Assembly: GCF_025997995.1 (NCBI RefSeq)
Contig: NZ_AP026683.1
Location: 496,501 to 560,500, forward strand
DNA from: Sediminibacterium sp. TEGAF015
GTDB taxonomy: Bacteria > Bacteroidota > Bacteroidia > Chitinophagales > Chitinophagaceae
DNA: 64,000 nucleotides
Direction of reading: 5' to 3'
Shown piece by piece: positions 8,254-16,492 of the stretch. The position numbers and the translations under genes are program-made. The notes under the pieces were generated by a model that had not been told where the DNA came from, searched no databases, and saw only the letters and a list, made by a program, of their open reading frames with translations. How positions within the stretch are numbered: the stretch's first letter is position 1; every line of letters starts with the position of its first letter.

Positions 8254-8985
8254 ATGAACCAGTCGAATCCGAAATTCAGAGATAGAGCACAACAGATGAT
8301 TTATGTTGTGATTAATCCCTTTGTTAAATTCTTAATAAAGCTGGGACTTACGCCAAATGCAGTTACTTTTATTGGTCTTCTGCTAAATATTCTGGTAACT
8401 GCAATTTTTATTGAAGGTGCAGAAAAAGGACATAGAGGAGAGTTGAGTTATATTGGCTGGGCTGGGGCAATGGTTTTATTTGCTGGCGTTTTTGATATGC
8501 TCGATGGTCAGGTAGCCAGATTGGGGAAAATGTCTTCTTCTTTTGGTGCACTGTTCGATTCTGTTTTGGATCGGTATAGTGAATTGGTTTTGTTTCTAGG
8601 GATTTGTTATTATCTGATTTCACACCATTATTTTTATAGTTCTCTTTTTGCATTTATTGCCATGATTGGTTCTTTAATGGTTAGTTATACCCGTGCAAGA
8701 GCTGAAGGGCTGGGGGTAGAATGCAAGGAAGGGTTGATGCAAAGACCAGAACGAGTAATCACAATTGGAGTTACAGCTATTGCTTGTGGTATAACTTCTT
8801 ACTTTATCGGTGGAGATTTTAAAGTGTATTTACCAGGGACAACTGTTCAGGTATTTGAAACCATTTCGGTATTTACAATACCGCTGACTATAATGGCCGT
8901 GCTTACCAATTATACTGCTTTTAAAAGATTACTGGATGCAAAAGCTGCATTGGATCTGAAGGACAAACAGAATCTTGGGTTGTAA
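8254..8985 (+). CDS. CDP-alcohol phosphatidyltransferase (probable phosphatidylinositol-phosphate synthase)
   Basis: The full CDP-alcohol phosphatidyltransferase motif is present as DMLDGQVARLGKMSSSFG followed by ALFDSVLDRYSE. It has the two aspartates before the AR pair, the glycine eight residues later and the last two aspartates spaced by three. The protein is 243 residues with about six membrane segments. Enzymes of this family transfer a phosphatidyl group from CDP-diacylglycerol to an alcohol. With inositol-3-phosphate synthase and a PgpA-like phosphatase in the same operon, the acceptor is most likely inositol phosphate, giving phosphatidylinositol phosphate at the inner membrane. Phosphatidylglycerophosphate or phosphatidylserine synthase activity cannot be ruled out by sequence alone. 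Confidence 0.85.
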   Translation: MNQSNPKFRDRAQQMIYVVINPFVKFLIKLGLTPNAVTFIGLLLNILVTAIFIEGAEKGHRGELSYIGWAGAMVLFAGVFDMLDGQVARLGKMSSSFGALFDSVLDRYSELVLFLGICYYLISHHYFYSSLFAFIAMIGSLMVSYTRARAEGLGVECKEGLMQRPERVITIGVTAIACGITSYFIGGDFKVYLPGTTVQVFETISVFTIPLTIMAVLTNYTAFKRLLDAKAALDLKDKQNLGL

Positions 8986-9060
8986 TAATTGAGTCGAATA
9001 TTTCTGCAAAGGCAGAAAGCTTATAAAGAATATAAATTTTAAATTAAAAAAAGGTAAAGC

Positions 9061-9660
9061 GTGAATTTAGGGAGAAAGCGATTTTTAGTTTTTTTAATTC
9101 TCTTAACTGGAATCTTCAGCATGGTCAATAGTGGCATTGCTGCAAATAGGGAAAGTGTAGATAAAATGATGTACAATACGGATCCGCAGGATACATTTCC
9201 TGTACCCGTTGGCATTAAAAATCAGCTATTCTATTTACAAAGAACTACCAATACCAATACGATTATTTATTCTCTAAATGTAAATGACAAAGGGGAACTG
9301 GATGAGAGTACCCCAGTAAAAGTTTTCTGGATTCGTTATCCGGAAGGGGGGATGCGCAAAGAATTGAATTTTATTCAAAAAGCATTTGCCTATGGTACTA
9401 TTTCAAGAAAGAACAGGGATGGAAGCTTTACTATTCAGCTGGTTGCTTACAAAAAGAAAGAATTTACGCTTAAAAAATCTCTTCTAGACAATACCTATAA
9501 AATGTATACCCTCATTAACAATAAGGAATCTGAAATAAAAAGGGTTTACATTCAGATTGATCCCGGAGGCACTTTGTTTAATCCCAATGTCAGGTATATT
9601 GAAATGAAGGGGAAGGAAGCAGCTACCAACAAGCCTATTATGGAAAGATTTAAACCTTAA
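9061..9660 (+). CDS. DUF4833 domain-containing exported protein (copy 2)
   Basis: A GTG start gives a signal-peptide-like N-terminus (RKRFLVFLILLTGIFSM) with an alanine-rich end near SGIAA. The mature part is the same family as the protein at 366-890, with PVPVGIKNQLFYLQR, YPEGGMRK, FIQKAFAYGTI and a late LFNPNVRY. DUF4833 has no known activity. The gene is the seventh in the inositol-lipid run: 75 bases follow the phosphatidyltransferase gene and the PAP2 gene begins within ten bases of its stop. Its place between two lipid enzymes suggests a periplasmic part in the same pathway. An internal ATG at 9121 would remove the signal peptide and is less likely. Confidence 0.75.
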   Translation: MNLGRKRFLVFLILLTGIFSMVNSGIAANRESVDKMMYNTDPQDTFPVPVGIKNQLFYLQRTTNTNTIIYSLNVNDKGELDESTPVKVFWIRYPEGGMRKELNFIQKAFAYGTISRKNRDGSFTIQLVAYKKKEFTLKKSLLDNTYKMYTLINNKESEIKRVYIQIDPGGTLFNPNVRYIEMKGKEAATNKPIMERFKP

Positions 9661-9669
9661 TTGTTTTTT

Positions 9670-10593
9670 ATGCCTTTTAAGTCAAAGAAAATAAAAGCAT
9701 CCATACTTGTTTTGTTTTTTTCTATTGCCTATCTGGTATTGTCTTATTTCCTGATTGGATTTAAAACAGATCAACTGGTGCTGGTTGGTTTGTTTAATTT
9801 CATGTATTACTTATCGGCAGTCACAAGGAAGTTTATTCTTGGGTTTACCGTCTTCATCGTTTTCTGGATCATTTTTGATTACATGAAAGCATTTCCAAAT
9901 TATGAATACAATACTGTTAGTATTCGGGAATTATACAATCTAGAAAAAAGTATATTCGGATTTACTTATCAGGGAAAAGTGGTTACTCCCAATGAATTCT
10001 GGTTATTGAATCATAATAACCTATTGGATGTACTTGCTGGTTTATTTTATTTAAGCTGGATTCCTGTACCCCTCATTTTTGCCGGTGTTTTGTTTTTTAC
10101 CAGAAGGAGAGAATTCTTTTATTTTTCGCTTACTTTTTTATTGGTTAATCTTTTAGGATTCTGTATTTATTACATATATCCGGCAGCTCCACCTTGGTAT
10201 GTACAACAATACGGGTTTGATTTCATAGCGAATACCCAAGGGAACACCGCTGGGCTACACCGATTTGATGAATACTTTGGAGTGGAAATTTTCAAAGGTT
10301 TGTATGAAAAGAGTTCAAATGTATTTGCTGCTATGCCTTCACTGCATTCTTCTTATCCCTTAATTGTTTTGTATTATGCTGTTCGAAATAAATTGGGTCC
10401 AATCAACTGGGTTTTCGGAACCATCATGATTGGTATTTGGTTTGCTGCTATTTATAGCAGTCATCATTATGTATTGGATGTATTAGCAGGTATATCTTGC
10501 GCCATTACAGGCATCTGGCTTTTCCAGCGATTTATCCATTCAAAAAGTTGGGTACATCGTTCAGTTGAAAAAGCAATTGACGCACTTAAATAA
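9670..10593 (+). CDS. PAP2-family phosphotransferase, AUR1-like (probable inositol phosphorylceramide synthase)
   Basis: This membrane protein of about 307 residues has the PAP2 motifs in the form seen in AUR1-type enzymes: AAMPSLHSSYP, then SSHHYVLDVLAG, with the catalytic histidines in each. About six membrane segments are visible, and the loop YPAAPPWYVQQYG also resembles that group. AUR1 enzymes move phosphoinositol from phosphatidylinositol to ceramide. Bacteroidota make sphingolipids, and the operon supplies phosphatidylinositol, so inositol phosphorylceramide synthase is the best call. The ATG at 9670 is preferred over TTG at 9661. It is the last gene of the run and meets a second PAP2 gene tail to tail with 17 bases between them. 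Confidence 0.8.
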   Translation: MPFKSKKIKASILVLFFSIAYLVLSYFLIGFKTDQLVLVGLFNFMYYLSAVTRKFILGFTVFIVFWIIFDYMKAFPNYEYNTVSIRELYNLEKSIFGFTYQGKVVTPNEFWLLNHNNLLDVLAGLFYLSWIPVPLIFAGVLFFTRRREFFYFSLTFLLVNLLGFCIYYIYPAAPPWYVQQYGFDFIANTQGNTAGLHRFDEYFGVEIFKGLYEKSSNVFAAMPSLHSSYPLIVLYYAVRNKLGPINWVFGTIMIGIWFAAIYSSHHYVLDVLAGISCAITGIWLFQRFIHSKSWVHRSVEKAIDALK

Positions 10594-10610
10594 AAGGACA
10601 AGGCGAAGCG

Positions 10611-11231
10611 TTAAATAAAAGGCTTGCAAATTCTTCTGGCAATGGGGACCAATATAAAGGGAAATACAAAAGCAGCAACAACATCAACTGTATAATGCAC
10701 ATGCTGAATTAATACCAGGACTCCGACTGCTATTGCACCAGTAAATACAATCACTTTATGGCTTTTTTTATGCATACACAATGCGAACGTTACAAGGGTT
10801 GCAGTATGGCCAGAGAAAAACAGATCTTTTGTAATAAACCGGGCTCCGTAGATGGTATTGGTTATCGGATCAATTAATTCTATGAGACCAACAGGTGGTT
10901 CCAGGGGTACCAGATAAATGCTCAGTATTCTGGATAACGACAGTACATTAAATGCCCACAACATCTGTAGCATTCTTTCAGGTTTCTGCAGGTTGATATA
11001 CAAACACGTAAGACTGAGTGACCAAATAATAATGAAAGTGGGTATAGATACATTGGCACTGTCTATATAATCTAATACAAGGTCATTGAGCAGAATACCC
11101 TTTCTTGCTTCTATAAAAGCAAAATAATAGGGTAGGAAGGCTACCAGCATAACCAGCACCAGAATTCCTAAGGAAAGCTTATTTCTGAAAGCTTTATTTT
11201 TAAGGAATCCATCCCAGTTTTTTTTCATCAT
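10611..11231 (-). CDS. PAP2_C (sphingomyelin-synthase-like) membrane protein
   Basis: The 206-residue protein has about six membrane segments and the two signatures of the sphingomyelin-synthase-like branch of PAP2: KDLFFSGHTATLV and HVHYTVDVVAA. The histidines and aspartate in these correspond to the catalytic triad of that family. Such enzymes exchange phospho-head-groups between glycerophospholipids and ceramide or diacylglycerol. The gene is convergent with the AUR1-like gene and upstream of, not with, the nagB fusion on the same strand: the nagB gene ends 15 bases after this gene's start codon, so the two may be co-transcribed. Substrate is unknown; ceramide phosphoethanolamine synthesis is one possibility. 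Confidence 0.75.
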   Translation of the reverse strand: MMKKNWDGFLKNKAFRNKLSLGILVLVMLVAFLPYYFAFIEARKGILLNDLVLDYIDSANVSIPTFIIIWSLSLTCLYINLQKPERMLQMLWAFNVLSLSRILSIYLVPLEPPVGLIELIDPITNTIYGARFITKDLFFSGHTATLVTFALCMHKKSHKVIVFTGAIAVGVLVLIQHVHYTVDVVAAFVFPFILVPIARRICKPFI

Positions 11232-11246
11232 GCCGCAAAAGTAGGG

Positions 11247-13163
11247 CTAGTAATGCCAACGAACAAATGCTTCCATGGCCGCATATTTCGTCATGCCCAA
11301 TGCTGCATATAAATTAGCAGTATTGGCATTTCTGTCTTCTGCACGTTGCCAGAACTCTCTATTGTCAGAGCCCTGGAAGGGAACCATGTCTTTTTGAGAT
11401 TGATGGATGAAAATACCAAAACGCTTTTTCTTTACTTGGTCTGGACTCATTGGGATGGCCATTTCAATTTCTGCAATATCCCATTCCTGCCATGCACCTT
11501 TGTACAACCATACCCAGCAATCTTTAACCCAGTCGTCACCGGCAGCTTTAATTCTTCTGAGTGCTTCAAAAACGGCTTCCAGACAAACGCGGTGTGTACC
11601 ATGAGGATCGGCTAAGTCTCCAGCACAGTATACCTGGTGAGGTTTTATTTTTCTGAGCAATTCCATGGTAAGCAGAATGTCTTCTTCTCCCAGAGGCTTT
11701 TTTTCTATGGTTCCTGTTTCATAAAATGGCATATTCATAAAATGCCATCTTCCTTCCGGAAGACCAACATATCTGCAGGTTGCTTTTGCTTCGCCTCTTC
11801 TGATTAATCCCTTGATAGCCCTGATTTCGCTGGTATCCATCTGGTCTTTTTTCTTTGAAGCGATAAAGCGTTCGGCCGAGCTTAACTGCTCAATACTTTT
11901 GCTGTTATCTACACCAAACATTTCTTCGAATCCTACTGCAAAATCTATGAATCGAGTTACGAATTCGTCCGTTACAGCAATATTTCCACTGGTCTGATAA
12001 GCAACATGAACTTCATGACCCTGATCGTGTAAACGCATGAATGTACCTCCCATGCTAATGATATCATCATCCGGGTGCGGAGAAAAGATTAAACATCTTT
12101 TGGGATGTGGTTCTGATCTTTCAGGGTGTGCAGGAATTACTGCATTGGGTTTTCCTCCAGGCCAACCCGTAATGGTATCTCTCAACATGTAGAATACCTG
12201 TAAGTTAATTTCGTAAGCATCATCTTGCTCTACCAATAAATCGGATAATCCATTCTCCGTATAATCAAGCGAAGTAAGACTAAGTACAGATTTGTTCAAT
12301 TTCAATGCTAAGTTAACTACGGCTCTTTTAATCATTTGTTTTGTCCAGACGCAGTCTCCGGTTAACCACGGAGATTTGATGCGGGTAAGTTCGGTAGATG
12401 CGGCCTGGTCAATAATAAACGTACAGTCATTGTGCTGTTGCAAAATACTGGCTGGAATGCTTTCCGTAACATGGCCTTCAACGGATTTTGCAACAATGCT
12501 CGCTTTATTTCCCCATGCCAACAAGATAATTTTCTTTGCTTTTAAAATGGTGCTAATCCCCATTGTTACAGCTAATCTGGGCACTTTGGTGATGGTGCCA
12601 AACTCATAGGAGTTAGCCAATCGGGTACTGTTTTCCAGATTAACCAGTCTTGTTTTAGATAATATACTAGAGCCTGGTTCATTAAATCCTATATGACCAT
12701 TTTGTCCAATTCCCAAAACCTGTAAATCTATACCTCCAGCCGCTTCAATGGCTTGTTCGTAAGAAGCACAGTATTTTTTCATTTCCTCTTTAGGAGCATT
12801 CCCATTTGGTAAATGAATATTGCTAGGGTCAATATCAATATGATTGAACAAATTGCGATGCATAAAACTCCAATAGCTTTGGTAGGCTTCTTTATCTATT
12901 GGATAGTATTCGTCTAGGTTGAACGTAATCACATTCTTAAAACTCAATCCTTCTTCCCGATGCATACGAACCAGTTCTGCATACATTTTAATAGGAGTAG
13001 AGCCAGTGGCTAACCCCAATACTACATTCTCTCCTTTAGCGGCCTTTTCTTTTATCAATTGAGCAATAACTTGAGCTGCGTAAACTGAGCCATCTGCTGG
13101 CGTAGGATAGATTTTGACTTCTATTTTTTCGAAAGAATCGACCATTGTTAAACGATTTTGCAT
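11247..13163 (-). CDS. nagB: Glucosamine-6-phosphate deaminase fused to a PIG-L/LmbE deacetylase-like domain
   Basis: Residues about 15-260 are NagB: VVLGLATGSTPIKMY, TFNLDEYYPI with the catalytic aspartate, and GIGQNGHIGFNEPGS with the catalytic histidine. They convert glucosamine 6-phosphate to fructose 6-phosphate and ammonia. Residues about 355-638 are a PIG-L/LmbE zinc-hydrolase-like domain, seen in FSPHPDDDIISMGGT and later AGDLADPHGTHR. The 638-residue fusion is a known Bacteroidota form; what the second domain does is uncertain. The gene lies 59 bases after a GH20 hexosaminidase gene on the same strand, consistent with GlcNAc-sugar breakdown. A second in-frame ATG at 13145 (MVDSFEKIEV) is an equally good start. 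Confidence 0.9.
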   Translation of the reverse strand: MQNRLTMVDSFEKIEVKIYPTPADGSVYAAQVIAQLIKEKAAKGENVVLGLATGSTPIKMYAELVRMHREEGLSFKNVITFNLDEYYPIDKEAYQSYWSFMHRNLFNHIDIDPSNIHLPNGNAPKEEMKKYCASYEQAIEAAGGIDLQVLGIGQNGHIGFNEPGSSILSKTRLVNLENSTRLANSYEFGTITKVPRLAVTMGISTILKAKKIILLAWGNKASIVAKSVEGHVTESIPASILQQHNDCTFIIDQAASTELTRIKSPWLTGDCVWTKQMIKRAVVNLALKLNKSVLSLTSLDYTENGLSDLLVEQDDAYEINLQVFYMLRDTITGWPGGKPNAVIPAHPERSEPHPKRCLIFSPHPDDDIISMGGTFMRLHDQGHEVHVAYQTSGNIAVTDEFVTRFIDFAVGFEEMFGVDNSKSIEQLSSAERFIASKKKDQMDTSEIRAIKGLIRRGEAKATCRYVGLPEGRWHFMNMPFYETGTIEKKPLGEEDILLTMELLRKIKPHQVYCAGDLADPHGTHRVCLEAVFEALRRIKAAGDDWVKDCWVWLYKGAWQEWDIAEIEMAIPMSPDQVKKKRFGIFIHQSQKDMVPFQGSDNREFWQRAEDRNANTANLYAALGMTKYAAMEAFVRWHY

Positions 13164-13222
13164 GGCTAATTTACATTAAAGCTTCCCAAAAAGCAGGGTT
13201 TTGAGATATATTTTGCGGTTTT

Positions 13223-14881
13223 TTAAGGATTTTTGGTGTTTTCTGTGCTGTTATTGGCGGGATCAAAGTATGCTTTTGAATAATTGATTCCCATCCAATC
13301 ATAGCGCTTAAACTGATGCTGCAGTCTTTTTTCAAAATTGTTCCAATCTTTTTTCTCTTTTGGCGTCCATAAAACTTCACTAAGCGCACTCATTCTTGGA
13401 AAAATCTGGTATTCAACTTTTGAAGTATTTGTCATGTATTCAGTCCACACATTTGCCTGAGCACCCAAAACATATTTGGCTTCTGCTGCTGTTAAAGCTT
13501 TTGGAATCGGATCATAGCTGTATACTTTTTGAACAGTTGTATAACCTCCAATGGTAACGGAGTCCTCATTTTTTGTTTGCTTGTGATCAAAATACATCCA
13601 GCCACCAGGAGTCATAATAACATTGTGTTTTTGTTTGGCAGCTTCAATGCCACCTTGCTCACCTCTCCAGCTCATTACTGTTGCATTTGGTGCAAGACCA
13701 CCTTCCAGAATTTCGTCCCAGCCAATAATTTGCTTCCCCTTACTATTTAAATATTTTTCTACTCTTTGAATAAAGTAGCTCTGCAGTTCATGCTCATCCT
13801 TCAAGCCTTTCTCTTTGATTAACTGTTGACAGAAAGAAGATTTCTTCCATGCTTCTTTTGGACATTCATCGCCTCCAATATGAATATATTTAGAAGGGAA
13901 TAACTGAATTACTTCATCAAATACATTCTCTAAAAATTTAAATGTGGTTTCGGTAGGCGCAAAAACATCTTCAAAAACGCCCCAGGTTTGCTGTACTTGT
14001 TTTCCTGTTCTTGATCCGTTCCAGGCTACTTTTGCCGGCACTTTGGTGCTTGAATCAGGAAAACAACTTAGCTCCGGGTAAGCGGCAATCGCGGCAGAAG
14101 AGTGTCCAGGTAGTTCAATTTCCGGTATCACTTCTACATATCTATCTGCGGCATATCTAACCACTTCTTTAATTTGTTCTTGGGTATAATAGCCACCATA
14201 TCGGGTGTTGGTATTGCCTGTTCCGGGATATCTTCCAATGGTCGTACCATTTCTGAAGGCACCAACTGAAGTTAACTTCGGATATTTTTTGATTTCAATT
14301 CTCCAGCCCTGATCTTCTGTAAGATGCCAATGAAAGGTATTCATTTTATGCATCGCAATGAAGTCGATATATTTTTTTATGAAATCTACCGGGAAAAAAT
14401 GTCTTGCTACGTCTAAGTGCATGCCTCTGTATGCAAATCTGGGTTGGTCTTTTACCGATAATTGAGGTATGGTCAGGTTACTTTCTTTGCTGAATGGGAA
14501 TAGCTGAATTAAGGACTGAACACCATAAAAGACCCCTGCTTCATTGTCACCCTCAATTACCACACCGTCATTATTAACTTCCATTTGATAGGCTCCTGGA
14601 ATGCTATAATCCATACGCGCATAGGACAATACAATATTGCCTTGATGTTTCGCAGTCTTTGATATAGGTAATGATAAACCATACATTTTTTTTATGTATG
14701 CTTGTAAAAAGGATGCAGATTTTTCAAGTCCCCCCCCTTTTGTAACAATGATGGTTTTCTTGCCAACAGCAAAAGTTCCCTGACCCATTTTCAATTCGGC
14801 TGGTTGAGGGATGATGGGGCTTTGCTGTGCAAAAGAAGAGAGCATACATAAACATGAAATGGCAAGAAATAAGTATTTCAT
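13223..14881 (-). CDS. Beta-N-acetylhexosaminidase, glycoside hydrolase family 20 (copy 1)
   Basis: A signal peptide (ending MLSSFAQQ) leads into an N-terminal GH20b-like domain. The GH20 catalytic barrel follows, with RGMHLDVARHFFPVDFIKKY, HLTEDQGWRIEIKKYP, PEIELPGHSSAAIAAYPEL and IHIGGDECPKEAW; the last holds the catalytic Asp-Glu pair. The enzyme releases terminal GlcNAc or GalNAc from chitooligosaccharides or glycans, probably in the periplasm. It is 552 residues, normal for the family. It is the gene before nagB on the same strand, so the pair links sugar release to GlcN-6-P deamination. Eight consecutive G bases (14730-14737, C on the forward strand) lie early in the coding region. Confidence 0.93.
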   Translation of the reverse strand: MKYLFLAISCLCMLSSFAQQSPIIPQPAELKMGQGTFAVGKKTIIVTKGGGLEKSASFLQAYIKKMYGLSLPISKTAKHQGNIVLSYARMDYSIPGAYQMEVNNDGVVIEGDNEAGVFYGVQSLIQLFPFSKESNLTIPQLSVKDQPRFAYRGMHLDVARHFFPVDFIKKYIDFIAMHKMNTFHWHLTEDQGWRIEIKKYPKLTSVGAFRNGTTIGRYPGTGNTNTRYGGYYTQEQIKEVVRYAADRYVEVIPEIELPGHSSAAIAAYPELSCFPDSSTKVPAKVAWNGSRTGKQVQQTWGVFEDVFAPTETTFKFLENVFDEVIQLFPSKYIHIGGDECPKEAWKKSSFCQQLIKEKGLKDEHELQSYFIQRVEKYLNSKGKQIIGWDEILEGGLAPNATVMSWRGEQGGIEAAKQKHNVIMTPGGWMYFDHKQTKNEDSVTIGGYTTVQKVYSYDPIPKALTAAEAKYVLGAQANVWTEYMTNTSKVEYQIFPRMSALSEVLWTPKEKKDWNNFEKRLQHQFKRYDWMGINYSKAYFDPANNSTENTKNP

Positions 14882-14909
14882 AATTGTAATTAATCGTTGA
14901 GGCTTAAAA

Positions 14910-14946
14910 GTAAAAAAGATTCCCCTGAACGAGGAATCTTTTATTT
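14910..14946 (-). terminator. Terminator of the pfkA-pyk unit
   Basis: On the reverse strand AAAAGATTCC pairs with GGAATCTTTT around a nine-base loop and runs into TTTTTTA. It lies between the pyk stop (14977) and the start of the downstream GH20 gene (14881). Confidence 0.75.
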
Positions 14947-14976
14947 AAAAAATACGGTAAAAAATAAAATCAGAAG

Positions 14977-16467
14977 TTATACTACACGCGTTAACTTAAT
15001 CAGGTTAGTTGGTAAATGCTGATCTACCGGTGTACTACCAGTATTAATTACCGCATCTCCTGTCTTTAAAAATCCTCGTTGTTTTAAAATATCAATTTGG
15101 TCAGCAACAATATCATCTAAACTTTCTTCTTCAGAATAATAAAACGCCCTTACGCCCCAGCTCAAACTTAATTGGTTAACCAGGGATCTTTCTTTAGTGA
15201 AAATAAATAAGGGAGATGAAGGTCTATAACTGCTTAGCATAAAAGCGGTATAACCACTCTGGGTCATTCCAATTAAAGCGTTTGCGGAAACGTCTTCTGC
15301 CATTTTTGCTGCATTATAACAAACTGCATCGCTGTAAAAAGACGGAGAGTGTGGTTGAGGTTTCAAATCTTCTGAACGATTGTATCTGTATTCATTTTTT
15401 TCAACCTCGGCAATAATCTTACGCATGGTTTCAACTACCAATGCTGGATGCTGTCCAGCAGCTGTTTCGCCACTTAACATCACAGCATCAGCACCTTCTA
15501 GCACGGCATTAGCCACATCCGTAATTTCACTTCTGTTTGGCTTAACCCGGTCAATCATACTTTCCATCATCTGGGTAGCTACAATAACAGGTTTTGCTCT
15601 GTGAATACATTTGCGAATCAATTCTTTCTGAATCAAAGGAATTTGTTCTACTGGTAATTCAACACCTAAGTCTCCTCGAGCTACCATGATAGCATCACTT
15701 TCAATTATGATATCACGAATATTTACAAGTGCTTCTGGCTTCTCAATTTTAGCAATAATCTTCGTCTTGCTTTTCTTTTCGTCTAGCTTACTTCTTAAGA
15801 TAACGATGTCTTTTACACTTCTTACAAAACTAAGTGCCACCCAATCGCATTGTTGCTCAATGATGAATTCAAGGTCAGCTAGATCTTTTTCTGTTAAAGC
15901 AGGTAAAGAAATTTTTGTATCGGGTAAGTTTAATCCCTTCTTAGAAGAAAGAATTCCCCCTAAAGTTACAACAACCTTAACATCACCATTCTTCTCGATA
16001 CCTGTTACTTTTACTTCAATCTTACCATCGTCAATCATGATGGTATTCCCAATAACTACATCGCCTGCAAGGTTGGGATAAGAAACATAAATTTTTTCTT
16101 TTGTACCAATGCATTTTTCGTTAGTGAATGTTAAGATATCACCTACTTGTAAATCCAATGCATTGTTTTCTATTTCACCCACTCTTAATTTGGGACCTTG
16201 TAAATCTGCAAGAATAGCAATATTATAAGGTTGTGTTTTATTGATGTTCCTGATATGTTCAATAATGGCTAACTTATCTTCATGGCTTCCGTGTGAGAAA
16301 TTCAATCTGAAAACATTCACTCCGGCTTTCACCAAATCTAACAGCTGGTCGTATGAATCACAGGCTGGTCCAACCGTAGCAACAATCTTTGTTTTGTGCA
16401 TCACGTGCTTTACACCTGCTGCCTTGTCCATGTTCTTGTGTAGATACTTCTCTAAATTCTTTGACAT
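14977..16467 (-). CDS. pyk: Pyruvate kinase
   Basis: Catalyses the last step of glycolysis, phosphoenolpyruvate plus ADP to pyruvate plus ATP. The sequence shows KTKIVATVGPACDSYDQLL at the start of the barrel, VNVFRLNFSHGSHED, the substrate-binding IIAKIEKPEALVNI, MVARGDLGVELP and VATQMMESMI, followed by the C-terminal allosteric domain to INTGSTPVDQHLPTN. At 496 residues it is slightly longer than average because of a 22-residue N-terminal extension before the conserved start; an ATG at residue 24 is an alternative. It follows pfkA by 25 bases on the same strand, so the two glycolytic kinases appear to form an operon. Confidence 0.96.
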   Translation of the reverse strand: MSKNLEKYLHKNMDKAAGVKHVMHKTKIVATVGPACDSYDQLLDLVKAGVNVFRLNFSHGSHEDKLAIIEHIRNINKTQPYNIAILADLQGPKLRVGEIENNALDLQVGDILTFTNEKCIGTKEKIYVSYPNLAGDVVIGNTIMIDDGKIEVKVTGIEKNGDVKVVVTLGGILSSKKGLNLPDTKISLPALTEKDLADLEFIIEQQCDWVALSFVRSVKDIVILRSKLDEKKSKTKIIAKIEKPEALVNIRDIIIESDAIMVARGDLGVELPVEQIPLIQKELIRKCIHRAKPVIVATQMMESMIDRVKPNRSEITDVANAVLEGADAVMLSGETAAGQHPALVVETMRKIIAEVEKNEYRYNRSEDLKPQPHSPSFYSDAVCYNAAKMAEDVSANALIGMTQSGYTAFMLSSYRPSSPLFIFTKERSLVNQLSLSWGVRAFYYSEEESLDDIVADQIDILKQRGFLKTGDAVINTGSTPVDQHLPTNLIKLTRVV

Positions 16468-16492
16468 TGTTTTGGTTTATTTTAAGGGGGGA

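Noticed and set aside
12292-12609. Forward frame of 105 codons over the nagB fusion
   Set aside because: Lies inside the NagB domain on the other strand with no independent support.
15380-16081. Reverse-complement frames over pyruvate kinase
   Set aside because: Pyruvate kinase is intact on the other strand with all motifs; these have no recognisable content.
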